Shown here: in pieces, positions 21,802 to 30,216 of the stretch
How positions within the stretch are numbered: the first letter of the stretch is position 1
Layout: the number at the start of each line of letters is the position of its first letter
From: G963676655 sp963676655
GTDB lineage: Bacteria > Verrucomicrobiota > Lentisphaeria > Victivallales > Victivallaceae
Direction of reading: 5' to 3'
Assembly: GCA_963676655.2 (NCBI GenBank)
Contig: CAXXKX010000003.1
Span: 1 to 64,000, forward strand
Length of the DNA: 64,000 bases
Made by a program: the position numbers and the translations under genes
Notes under the pieces: generated by a model
What the model saw: the letters and a program-made list of their open reading frames with translations, nothing else
Database searches by the model: none
What the model was told of the DNA's origin: nothing

Positions 21802-23826
21802 GTGAAAAAAGTAAAAGTAAAACATCTGGCGGAAAAATACGGGATTTCCCCGAAAGCCGTCATGGAAGAATTGATCGCCGAGGGCATTGAGGTGGCCGGC
21901 GCTTCCAGCCCGGTTCCTGCGGATATGCTTGAATTAGTATATGAGCACATGGATGATGTCTTCGGCAAGAAGGAAACCCCTGCTAAAGAGAAGCCGAAAC
22001 ACAAACCAAATACCACCACTGAACCCCCAAAATCTGCCGGCGATAAAGTTATCCATCTGAAACCACCGATTATTGTGAAAAGCCTGGCGGAGAGCCTGAA
22101 CAAAAAAGCCAATGAAGTGATTACCGAACTGATGTCATTCGGCGTTCTGGCGTCTATAAATCAAACCGTCTCCGAGGAAGTAGCCTCCAAACTCTGCGAA
22201 AAGTATGGATTCTCGCTTGAGGTCAGCCATCGGGAAAAAGGTGGACACAGCAAAACGGAGGTCGTTGAGGAAGAAGAAAAAGATAATCCTGACAACCTCA
22301 AGCCCCGTCCGCCCGTTGTAACATTCCTCGGTCATGTCGACCACGGCAAAACTTCTTTGCAGGACTACATGCGCAATTCCAACGTTTGCGCTGGTGAAGC
22401 CGGCAAAATTACCCAGCATATCGGAGCGTCCACCCTGGATTTTCATGGTAAACATATCACGATGATCGACACTCCCGGACATGAAGCTTTTACTCAGATG
22501 CGCGCCCGTGGTGCCGATGTAACCGATATTGCCATTCTCGTGGTCGCGGCCGATGACGGTTTTATGCCTCAAACAATTGAAGCGATGAATCATGCCAAGG
22601 CTGCCGGGGTTCCGATCATTGTCGCGATCAACAAAATTGATCTGCCGGAAGCAAATCCGGACAAGGTCCTGCTTCACATGCAGCAAAATGAACTAATGAG
22701 TGAAGACTGGGGCGGCGATGTCGGTACAGTCAGAGTTTCAGCTTTAACCGGAGCAGGAATGGATGACCTTTGCGAACGTATCCTGCTTGAATCCGAAATG
22801 CTCGACTTAAAAGCAGACCCGACCGGTAAAGTCAAAGCCCTCGTCCTGGAAGCCCAGCTTGAACAAGGTCTTGGCCCAACCGCCAATATCCTGGTTCAGA
22901 GAGGAACCTTGAAAGTCGGCGATGTAGTGGTTTGCGGCGGCCAGTACGGCCGCGTAAAAACCATGATAAATGAACATGGCGACCGCGTTAAATCAGCCGG
23001 CCCGTCCACCCCGGTTAAACTGGTTGGACTCAAAGGCGTCCCTAGCGCCGGAGATAAGCTGACAACCTGCAAAAATGAGCGTGATGCGAGGAATATCGCT
23101 GACGAATTTACCGAAGAAAACCGTGAGTCTGCAGTTGCCAATACTATGGCTATCAGCGGAGATGAAGCTGATGTTGACGCCTTGTTCAGTAAACTCAATT
23201 CTGCAGACCGTAACGACCTGAAGATCATCATCAAGTCCGATGTTCGCGGCTCCGCCGAGGCAATTATCGACTCTCTGAAGAAACTGCCGTCAGAGAAAAT
23301 TACCGTTGATGTTGTAATGAACGGCGTCGGCGCCATCACCGAAAATGATGTAATGCTGGCCTCTGCGTCAAAAGCCATCATCGTCGGCTTCCATGTCAGA
23401 ATCAATGCCGGGGTCAATGAAATGGCCAAACGCGAAGGCGTCGAAATTCGCCTTTACAGCATTATTTACGAATTGCTGGCCGACATTAAAGATGCTCTGG
23501 CCGGTCGTCTCGCGCCGGAAAAACGGGAAATCGAAATGGGCAAAGCCAAGATACTTCAGATCTTTGCTATGACCAAAGGACCTAAGGTTTGCGGCTGCAT
23601 GGTTGAACAGGGCGTAGTCAGGGTCGGGCTGAAAGCCCGGGTATTCCGGAACAACAACCTGATCTTTAACGGAGACATCCGCTCTCTGCGTCGCTTCCAG
23701 GATGATGTAAAAGAAGTCAGGGCCGGGCTTGAGTGCGGTATCCGACTCGATAACTTTATGGATTTTGAAGAAGGTGACTTGATCGATATCTTCGATATTG
23801 AGCTGCAAAAAGCCACCTTGGACTGA
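21802..23826 (+). CDS. infB: Translation initiation factor IF-2
   Basis: Starts at GTG (21802) with AAGGA 7 nt upstream; 674 residues. Two IF2_N helical modules are visible, residues about 2-50 (KVKHLAEKYGISPKAVMEEL) and 85-140 (KSLAESLNKKANEVITELM), joined by a lysine/proline-rich linker. The GTPase domain has G1 GHVDHGKT at 177-184, G2 in ITQHIGA, G3 DTPGHEAF, G4 NKID and G5 SALTG. Domains II, III and IV follow, including MTKGPKVCGCMVEQG near the C-terminus. It delivers initiator fMet-tRNA to the 30S subunit and promotes subunit joining. The gene follows nusA by 24 bp and precedes rbfA by 20 bp. Confidence 0.97.
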   Translation: MKKVKVKHLAEKYGISPKAVMEELIAEGIEVAGASSPVPADMLELVYEHMDDVFGKKETPAKEKPKHKPNTTTEPPKSAGDKVIHLKPPIIVKSLAESLNKKANEVITELMSFGVLASINQTVSEEVASKLCEKYGFSLEVSHREKGGHSKTEVVEEEEKDNPDNLKPRPPVVTFLGHVDHGKTSLQDYMRNSNVCAGEAGKITQHIGASTLDFHGKHITMIDTPGHEAFTQMRARGADVTDIAILVVAADDGFMPQTIEAMNHAKAAGVPIIVAINKIDLPEANPDKVLLHMQQNELMSEDWGGDVGTVRVSALTGAGMDDLCERILLESEMLDLKADPTGKVKALVLEAQLEQGLGPTANILVQRGTLKVGDVVVCGGQYGRVKTMINEHGDRVKSAGPSTPVKLVGLKGVPSAGDKLTTCKNERDARNIADEFTEENRESAVANTMAISGDEADVDALFSKLNSADRNDLKIIIKSDVRGSAEAIIDSLKKLPSEKITVDVVMNGVGAITENDVMLASASKAIIVGFHVRINAGVNEMAKREGVEIRLYSIIYELLADIKDALAGRLAPEKREIEMGKAKILQIFAMTKGPKVCGCMVEQGVVRVGLKARVFRNNNLIFNGDIRSLRRFQDDVKEVRAGLECGIRLDNFMDFEEGDLIDIFDIELQKATLD

Positions 23827-23846
23827 TCCGGTCAGGAGTTTGACAA

Positions 23847-24215
23847 ATGAGTACCTCCGCAAGAATTATTCGGGTTAACGAAATCCTGAAACGGGAACTG
23901 GCTGACTTGATAGAGCGTGAAAACCCGGCGGAAGATCCTTCCGTCCTGGTTTCAGTCTTCGAAGTACGTACTACTCCAAACTTGCGTAATGCCACTGTTT
24001 GCATCAGTGTTTTTGGCGGAGACGAACACACTCCGGGCAAAGTACTGTCCAACCTGCTCAAAAAGCGCAAGGAAATCCAACACCAGATGTCTAAACACGT
24101 TACCCTGAAATATACCCCGGTCCTCGAATTCAAGATCGATGACCGCATCGCATCGGCCGATAATGTTCTGCAAATAATCCGGGAATTGGAACAAGATGAC
24201 TCAGAGCGTGCTTGA
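23847..24215 (+). CDS. rbfA: 30S ribosome-binding factor RbfA
   Basis: The 122-residue product matches RbfA in size and sequence: ARIIRVNEILKRELADLIE at the start, a KH-like core with VSVFEVRTTPNLRNATVCIS, and TLKYTPVLEFKIDDRIASA near the end. AGGAG precedes the ATG with suitable spacing. RbfA assists late 16S rRNA processing and 30S maturation. Its last 20 bp overlap the start of nrnA, consistent with translational coupling. Confidence 0.93.
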   Translation: MSTSARIIRVNEILKRELADLIERENPAEDPSVLVSVFEVRTTPNLRNATVCISVFGGDEHTPGKVLSNLLKKRKEIQHQMSKHVTLKYTPVLEFKIDDRIASADNVLQIIRELEQDDSERA

Positions 24216-25182
24216 TCGCGCAGCGAATTTCCTGCTCAATCATAACAATTTTTTGATCGTTTCACATCATTTGCCCGACGGAGACGCCGTCGGGTCCGCC
24301 TTGGCAATGCTGCGGATGTTGACCGAAAACCACAAAAAAGCCACGGTCCTTATGCCGGACGGTATCCCGGATAAATATCTGGACTTCAGGGTCTCCGGAA
24401 TAGAAACTTCAGTCGCGAATATCCAAGCCACAAACTTCGACGCCATGATTCTGCTGGATACCCCCGGTATTGAGCGTGCCAGCGGAGCGAAAGAATTAAA
24501 CTTTTCCGGCCCGACCATGAACATTGATCATCATCCTGACAATGGTCTGTATGCCGATCTGAATCTGGTCGACCCCACCGCCTCCGCAACCGCCGAATTG
24601 ATCTATCAACTGGCCGGTCATATTCCGGAATGGCCCCTGTCAACCGAATGCCTGACATTGATCCTGCTTGGCATCGTTACCGACTCCGGCTGCTTCCGAT
24701 TTGCCAATACTTCACCGAAAATGATGCGGGTTGCCGCAGAATTGCTTGAGAAAAAGGCGGACTTACAGAAAATCGTCAACGCAGCTTATTTCTCCCGTCC
24801 GTTAAACGAATTAAAGTTTGAAGCTGAACTGGTCAGTCAACACCTGAAAACGGCTTTCGACGGCCGGTTTGTCTGGATATCGATTCCATCTGCCATCATC
24901 GAGAAGCATCAATTTGAAATTAAAAATACTGAAGTACTGATCGACTCGGTCCGCTCCGTCAGCGGCAGCCAGGTTGCCGCGCTGTTGCGGGAAGTGCCCG
25001 TTGGCATTAAGTGTTCACTGCGTTCCAAGAACCCGGATGTCTCAGTAGGACGTATCGCCAGGCTCTTCGGCGGCGGCGGACATGAAATGGCAGCCGGTAC
25101 AGTAATCCCGGTCAAAACGCTTAAGGAAGCCGAAGTTATTTTGCTGAAACACATTGAAGAGGAACTCAATAATGCGCTTTAA
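24196..25182 (+). CDS. nrnA: DHH/DHHA1 phosphoesterase, NrnA-like oligoribonuclease/pAp phosphatase
   Basis: This 328-residue DHH-family enzyme has the metal-binding motifs SHHLPDGDAVGSA (residues 23-35), LLDTPG, the DHH signature NIDHHPDN (about 112-119) and GIVTDSGCFRF. It ends with the DHHA1 substrate-binding GGGGHEMAAG. NrnA-type enzymes degrade short oligoribonucleotides and dephosphorylate 3'-phosphoadenosine 5'-phosphate. The position between rbfA and truB is a classical site for this gene in many bacteria. It overlaps rbfA by 20 bp and truB by 11 bp. Confidence 0.9.
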   Translation: MTQSVLDRAANFLLNHNNFLIVSHHLPDGDAVGSALAMLRMLTENHKKATVLMPDGIPDKYLDFRVSGIETSVANIQATNFDAMILLDTPGIERASGAKELNFSGPTMNIDHHPDNGLYADLNLVDPTASATAELIYQLAGHIPEWPLSTECLTLILLGIVTDSGCFRFANTSPKMMRVAAELLEKKADLQKIVNAAYFSRPLNELKFEAELVSQHLKTAFDGRFVWISIPSAIIEKHQFEIKNTEVLIDSVRSVSGSQVAALLREVPVGIKCSLRSKNPDVSVGRIARLFGGGGHEMAAGTVIPVKTLKEAEVILLKHIEEELNNAL

Positions 25183-25933
25183 CCCCAAAAAACATCGACT
25201 GCCGCCATTCAAGGAAAGCGGAGTCCTGTTAATCGACAAACCAGCTGAATGGACCAGTTTTGACGTCGTCAACTGTGTCCGCGGCCGTTTCAACGTTCCG
25301 AAAGTCGGACATTGCGGCACTCTCGACCCCGCCGCGACCGGCCTGCTGGTGCTGGTCCTCGGACGTTTCACCAAATTAAGCGGGCGTTTCAGCGGTGAAG
25401 ACAAAACCTATGAATCAACCATTCTGCTGGGAACTCAAACCGACTCTCAGGATATGGATGGCGAAGTAACCGCTGAACATGATTACAGTGCGGTAACTGA
25501 GGAACAATTCCGCGAAATAGTCACCGGTTTCATCGGCGAACAAATGCAGATCCCCCCAATGGTGTCCGCCAAAAAGCAGGACGGAAAGCGCCTGTACGAT
25601 TTGGCCCGTAAAGGCGTCGAGGTAACGCGTGAGCCTGTTGCAATTAATATCAAATCAATCGAGATAACTCGTTTCGAACCACCTTATGCCGACTTTACCG
25701 TGACCTGTTCCAAAGGGACATATATTCGAACATTGTGTGCTGATATAGGAGAAAAACTTGGATGCGGGGCCTGTTTATATTCTCTACGCCGTACCGCCAG
25801 TGGAGCTTTCGGAATTGCTGACGCGGTTGATATCGACACCATCAAACAATGGGAACAGCCTGAACTGGAAGAGCATATAAAGGCTTTCCTGATCGATAAG
25901 ATAATGAATAATTCCATCTTCACCGATTTCTAA
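25172..25933 (+). CDS. truB: tRNA pseudouridine-55 synthase TruB
   Basis: The preferred start is the ATG at 25172, with GAGGA 8 nt upstream; a TTG six codons earlier lacks support. The 253-residue protein has the TruB landmarks GVLLIDKPAEWTSFDVV, the catalytic GHCGTLDPAATGLL (Asp52), KTYESTILLGTQTDSQDMDG and CSKGTYIRTLCADIG. It isomerises U55 in the T-loop of tRNAs. The gene overlaps the 3' end of nrnA and is followed after 11 bp by a gene of unknown function. Confidence 0.95.
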   Translation: MRFNPKKHRLPPFKESGVLLIDKPAEWTSFDVVNCVRGRFNVPKVGHCGTLDPAATGLLVLVLGRFTKLSGRFSGEDKTYESTILLGTQTDSQDMDGEVTAEHDYSAVTEEQFREIVTGFIGEQMQIPPMVSAKKQDGKRLYDLARKGVEVTREPVAINIKSIEITRFEPPYADFTVTCSKGTYIRTLCADIGEKLGCGACLYSLRRTASGAFGIADAVDIDTIKQWEQPELEEHIKAFLIDKIMNNSIFTDF

Positions 25934-25944
25934 GAGGAAATATC

Positions 25945-27408
25945 ATGAATCAACAACTTGATCTTGAGCTCCCGGTCCGTAATTATATTCGCGCCTCAGA
26001 CGGACAATTCACCGCTGAAGACTGCACCATCGCAATAATCAAAGAAATGCCTGACAGCGCCAAGGAGCGGACTAAATTAATCCGGACGGTTGAACGCGAA
26101 TTGCAGAGCAGCCCCCTTACTTTCCGTCATCCTGATCATAAATTTTTCCAATCCTTTGCCTCTCTTTTTAACGGCGGGACCTTCTTGATTACCCCGGACG
26201 ATTTTGAGATCAAAAATGGAATACTGTTTCCCGGCGACTGTCTTGCTCCGTTCTGCTCTGAAGAAGTATTTCCTTCTGACGCGGTATTGATTGACGAGCA
26301 AAATGAAGATGAATTTGAAGCGTTTGAATTTACCGCCCCTTTAAACGATGTCCTGCCGTATCATATTCTCCTCGGTTCCGAGCAGGTGTTCGACTACTTT
26401 GTTGCTGATAACGATGTCAATGAAGGTTTGTTTGCAAAAGGCACACCTGAAGGAAACGTCACCCTTACAGTTTTTGACTTCGCCCATTTTTACAATGAAA
26501 ACAACTTTTCTCCGGGCGATGCGGTTCTTGTTAGAATTGATTCATGGCAGGATGCCTGCTTCAGTTGTTCTTATGTTCCGGAAAGTCAACGCCTTGACCA
26601 TGCTGATCAATGGATAGAAAATTTCACAGGGGCAATGGAACAAGTAATCGATTATTTTGAGAATTATCTGGAAATCCCCAAACAGATCGCATGGGCGTAT
26701 TTCCTTGGCAGCAAACATTTACTGGACTCACCAGGCGCTTCAATCCGTGAATTTGTCGACCGTTCCGATCGCGTAAAAATAATCTATTCCGGCGGACATA
26801 CAATTCTTGGCCTCTGCTCTCCGGAAAATATAGAGTCAGAAGAAGACAACAGCTCTTCTCTTCCGGAAGGAATCTCCGTTTCCAGCGGCGAAACCGACGA
26901 CTTGGATGTTATCCTGCAGGAAATCAAAAGTCCTCTCAACAAAATTGAACTTGAATCTTACTGTTACAGTGAATTATGGCGGCGACAATATGATTTTGAC
27001 GTCTTTTTTGTCCGTTGCTTCGGAAATGAAAAACTTGCATTTGCGGACGAAGCCCAGGAAGCTTCTTTCATGAATTATATCGAAGACATCTGGGAACGTG
27101 CGGAAATGGTTTACAACCCGGCCCTGGATGAGATAAAAGCTCCATTACGGGAACAAATACTTGAACTGGTCGATGCCAGAGCTGAATGGTTTGAGTATAT
27201 TCTTGACTTGAATATTGATCCCGCCTCGATGGATATTGAAGCAATCTCTCAAATGAAAGAAACCACCCTTCATTTATGCAGCACGCTAAATCTTTTAAAT
27301 GATCCCAAGCAGGAACTTAACGAAGAAGATGCCGAAACAATTATTGACGCCATAGATGCGGTTGGCAACATGCAACAGGATTGCATTGAACGTCTATCGC
27401 CCAAATAA
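25945..27408 (+). CDS. Uncharacterised 487-aa acidic protein in the nusA-truB operon
   Basis: I do not recognise a family. The protein is 487 residues, strongly acidic, without signal peptide or membrane segments, with an N-terminal third that looks alpha/beta (FTAEDCTIAIIKEM, HPDHKFFQSFASLFNGG). A barrel-like middle follows (PYHILLGSEQVFDYF, FSPGDAVLVRIDSW) and then a helical C-terminal half (LDEIKAPLREQILELVDARAEWF, shown in part). GAGGAA precedes the ATG and the gene starts 11 bp after truB, so it should be expressed with the translation genes. The FRHPDHKFF and FSPGDAVLVRI segments hint at the pHisA/plasmid-pRiA4b-like or winged-helix domains sometimes found in large unknown proteins of this type, but this is weak. 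Confidence 0.75.
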   Translation: MNQQLDLELPVRNYIRASDGQFTAEDCTIAIIKEMPDSAKERTKLIRTVERELQSSPLTFRHPDHKFFQSFASLFNGGTFLITPDDFEIKNGILFPGDCLAPFCSEEVFPSDAVLIDEQNEDEFEAFEFTAPLNDVLPYHILLGSEQVFDYFVADNDVNEGLFAKGTPEGNVTLTVFDFAHFYNENNFSPGDAVLVRIDSWQDACFSCSYVPESQRLDHADQWIENFTGAMEQVIDYFENYLEIPKQIAWAYFLGSKHLLDSPGASIREFVDRSDRVKIIYSGGHTILGLCSPENIESEEDNSSSLPEGISVSSGETDDLDVILQEIKSPLNKIELESYCYSELWRRQYDFDVFFVRCFGNEKLAFADEAQEASFMNYIEDIWERAEMVYNPALDEIKAPLREQILELVDARAEWFEYILDLNIDPASMDIEAISQMKETTLHLCSTLNLLNDPKQELNEEDAETIIDAIDAVGNMQQDCIERLSPK

Positions 27409-27421
27409 GTTTAAAGATTGT

Positions 27422-28390
27422 TTACTCAGACAGTTTTCTGAAACAATACAGTATTCCAGACGGGCTGGCTCCTCGTGAGAGATGTTTTTTCTGGATTCGT
27501 TCAGGATTGTCAAATAGGCTTCCGGTTTGGCGTATGAATAGTTTTGACCCTAAAATTGCCCCTTCGGTAAAGTGCCGGGTGCGTCTGAGGAATCGTACAT
27601 GCATCGATTCTTTTTGTCGAGCCTTATCACGCGCGGCATAGATTTCTTCGCTCGACGCGCCGCTTTCCGCAGTGACAATCCGCGCCAGTTCGCCACGAAA
27701 AAACGTAAACAACTCAACATCAGTCCATTGCGTGGTGTCTCCAGTGTTAATATTCGGCTTCATATGCTTAACGAAATTCTTATAGAACATGTGTCTGCCG
27801 CTTCTGCAATAACGTCCCCAGGTGGTAAAATTGTAATCAGAAGGGTCGGTTTTCAAGCCTGCCCGGACCGGGTTAAGTTCGACGTAAGTGACGCAGGCAG
27901 CCAAGGCGTTTATGCGCTCGAGGATCACGCTTTTGAACCGTCCGCCCCAGAGTTGTCCGGTCCGGTCGCGGGTTTCGTTGTAGACGCAGGTAAATTGGCG
28001 TTGGTAGGCCGACATAAACCGGCTAATATCGATCATTTTGAGGGCTATTTCCTGGCATTGTACTTTGTTGTCAAGACTGATAACAGGGGTTCGCGGGCCG
28101 AATTTGAAGATTTTTTTCATTGATTTGTAATAGGCGTTGTGTCGTTTAACAATGACCTCGAGCGGCGGCAGTTCATCCGGTCCGGGAGCGTAAACTACCA
28201 AGTGAAAATGGTTGCCCATCCAAGCCGCTGAAATTACCTCGATTAGAAAATAATCGCAAAGATATCTAAGCAAAGTAAAACCATATTCTTTATCTGTATC
28301 AGAGAAAGGGTGTTCGCCTTTAATGCAGCCGATTCGATTATAAAGATGGTAATAACAGCCTTCACCTTTGACTTTCATTCGTGCTTCCAT
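27422..28390 (-). CDS. REP-associated tyrosine transposase (RAYT, Y1/IS200-like)
   Basis: The 322-residue protein carries the HUH nuclease motif GNHFHLVVY (His61, His63) and a candidate catalytic tyrosine in MSAYQRQF (Tyr129). LWGGRFKSVIL and VELNPVRAGL are typical of the TnpA_REP branch of Y1 transposases. AGGAGG lies 5 nt before the ATG, an unusually strong SD for this window. The frame is intact. RAYTs are single-copy, domesticated-looking transposases thought to spread REP palindromes. A matching pair of REP-like palindromes occurs at 42482-42544, and no flanking inverted repeats or target duplications were seen next to the gene itself. It converges on the nusA operon, 13 bp from its last gene. 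Confidence 0.88.
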   Translation of the reverse strand: MEARMKVKGEGCYYHLYNRIGCIKGEHPFSDTDKEYGFTLLRYLCDYFLIEVISAAWMGNHFHLVVYAPGPDELPPLEVIVKRHNAYYKSMKKIFKFGPRTPVISLDNKVQCQEIALKMIDISRFMSAYQRQFTCVYNETRDRTGQLWGGRFKSVILERINALAACVTYVELNPVRAGLKTDPSDYNFTTWGRYCRSGRHMFYKNFVKHMKPNINTGDTTQWTDVELFTFFRGELARIVTAESGASSEEIYAARDKARQKESMHVRFLRRTRHFTEGAILGSKLFIRQTGSLFDNPERIQKKHLSRGASPSGILYCFRKLSE

Positions 28391-28419
28391 TTTGTCCTCC
28401 TTTTGGTTGGTTTAGTTAT

Positions 28420-28448
28420 AATATATACGCTAAAAACATCTTTGTCAA
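28420..28448 (-). promoter_or_regulatory. Promoter of the RAYT gene
   Basis: On the minus strand TTGACA (28443-28448) and TATATT (28420-28425) are 17 bp apart, 30 bp from the start codon. A good sigma-70 type match suggests the transposase gene is transcribed on its own rather than from the sulfatase operon that ends just upstream. Confidence 0.6.
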
Positions 28449-28511
28449 ATTATCTGACGGCTTGATTATAAATATAACATTAGAAACTAACTACGAATTA
28501 CTTACACAAAA

Positions 28512-30065
28512 TCATGCATGAGCTATGCGGCGAGGAAGGGTGCTGTCGGTTTCTGCAAATCTTTCCATAAGCAAAATCTGTAAATCACGTTTGGTTTCGC
28601 GATGTGAAGGGTCATCCCATAAATTATAAAGTTGATCGGGATCATTAATCATATCAAAAAGCTCTCCGTAATCTTCACCTATGTAACATGTCAAATGCCA
28701 GTTTTCTGTTACTACAGTACGTTGCCTAAGGCCAAGATAATCCGCATCATTTTCCGCAATAACAGACGTTTGAATTTTTTCTTTTTCTCCTAAAAGAATA
28801 GAGGCAAAAGACTTTCCGGGCCAAGGTTCACGTTGAGCCGAGGCCTCAGGTTGCGGAGGAATATCTCCTTCGGGAATCGGGACTTGCGCCAGATCCAGAA
28901 TTGTCGGCGCAAAATCAAGATGACTAATCAAAGCATCGCTGACTTTTCCTGCCTTAAAGCGTTCCGGCAAATACCATATAGAGGGAACACGGATAATTCC
29001 GTCAAGATGAGACGGAGGCATATTGTGCATCCAATGATTACCCAGCATTTGACCGTGATCAGACATGATCATTACAACCGTATTATCTTTTAAACCATAC
29101 TGACTCAACTGTGTCATAATTCTGCCAACCATATCATCCCACTGTGTAATAATGCCGAAAACAGTACGCAAAGCAGCTTTTTCAATTTCAGGATCAACAT
29201 TAGTTTTCGCCATCCGACCGGCTGTCAGCAAATCTGATTCAAACATACGTTTATAATGCGGTGGTAATGTATCCAACTCCCCATCCCGCCTGACCGGTTC
29301 CGGAACATCACAATCCGCATACATACTGAAATAAGGTTCGGCGACTGAAAACGGAGGATGCGGATCAGGAATAGAATGCCACAGGAAAAATGGTTGATCA
29401 CCTTTAGCAGCTGAAGAGAAAAAACAGTCAGAGCATTCAGTGGCCCAGCGTGAATAATGCAGTTCAGCCGGTAATCGGCATGGATAACTTTGCTCCGGAA
29501 TATCTAAAACACCTTGAGGAGTTACTTTAACTCCAGCAGGCGGCGTTATCAAACTCCTGAAATCCGGTTCCCTTTCTTTAAGCCATTGACCGTAATTCCC
29601 GGACCACCAGCCACAAAGTACATCAGCGTATTCCAGTCCATAATAAGGTTGCGGCAAGTTCCTGATGCGGTCACGCTCCCAGAGTTCAACCGCTTCAGGC
29701 CAGTCATCCGGATTCAATTGATCAATATCAAAATCCTTATGCGGCAACCACGGATTCAGGTGAATTTTACCAATGCTATGTGTTCGGTAACCCGCCTGAC
29801 GCAAGGCATCCGGCATAGTTGGAATATCACGGCGCAACGGAATGCCGTTGCAGCGCACACCGTGCCCTCTGGGGGTTCGCCCGGTAAACCAGGTCGATCT
29901 GGTGGCCATGCACATCGGCTGGACAGTATAACAACGGTCAAAACGAACTCCATTCTGCGCCAGACGATCAATATTTGGAGTTTTTACCACTGGATGTCCG
30001 GCACAGCCCAACATATCAAAACGCAGTTGATCCGCTACAATGCAAACAAAATTCAATCGTTTCAT
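28512..30065 (-). CDS. Type I sulfatase (formylglycine-dependent), no signal peptide
   Basis: The product is 517 residues from the ATG at 30063-30065; an ATG three codons upstream (30074) is also possible, and neither has an ideal SD. The alkaline-phosphatase-fold sulfatase motifs are clear: VADQLRFDMLGCAGH (first metal site), the active-site CMATRSTWFTG with the cysteine that must become formylglycine (CxAxR form), GKIHLN, DPHPPF, and MSDHGQMLGNH. No signal peptide is present, so the enzyme would act in the cytoplasm on imported sulfated sugars, or be exported by another route. No sulfatase-maturing enzyme gene is in the window. It is the last gene of cassette B. Confidence 0.9.
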   Translation of the reverse strand: MKRLNFVCIVADQLRFDMLGCAGHPVVKTPNIDRLAQNGVRFDRCYTVQPMCMATRSTWFTGRTPRGHGVRCNGIPLRRDIPTMPDALRQAGYRTHSIGKIHLNPWLPHKDFDIDQLNPDDWPEAVELWERDRIRNLPQPYYGLEYADVLCGWWSGNYGQWLKEREPDFRSLITPPAGVKVTPQGVLDIPEQSYPCRLPAELHYSRWATECSDCFFSSAAKGDQPFFLWHSIPDPHPPFSVAEPYFSMYADCDVPEPVRRDGELDTLPPHYKRMFESDLLTAGRMAKTNVDPEIEKAALRTVFGIITQWDDMVGRIMTQLSQYGLKDNTVVMIMSDHGQMLGNHWMHNMPPSHLDGIIRVPSIWYLPERFKAGKVSDALISHLDFAPTILDLAQVPIPEGDIPPQPEASAQREPWPGKSFASILLGEKEKIQTSVIAENDADYLGLRQRTVVTENWHLTCYIGEDYGELFDMINDPDQLYNLWDDPSHRETKRDLQILLMERFAETDSTLPRRIAHA

Positions 30066-30216
30066 ATTCACCATAAGTTACTGGATTTTTGTTTTATAAT
30101 ATCACAGTTGATATAGTAATCCGTATAATTATAAAAATCAAACTTTATGAATATTTTTCTTACTAAAAACAAGCTTATTTTTCAATAAAAATACGAATAT
30201 CATAAAAACCATTTTA

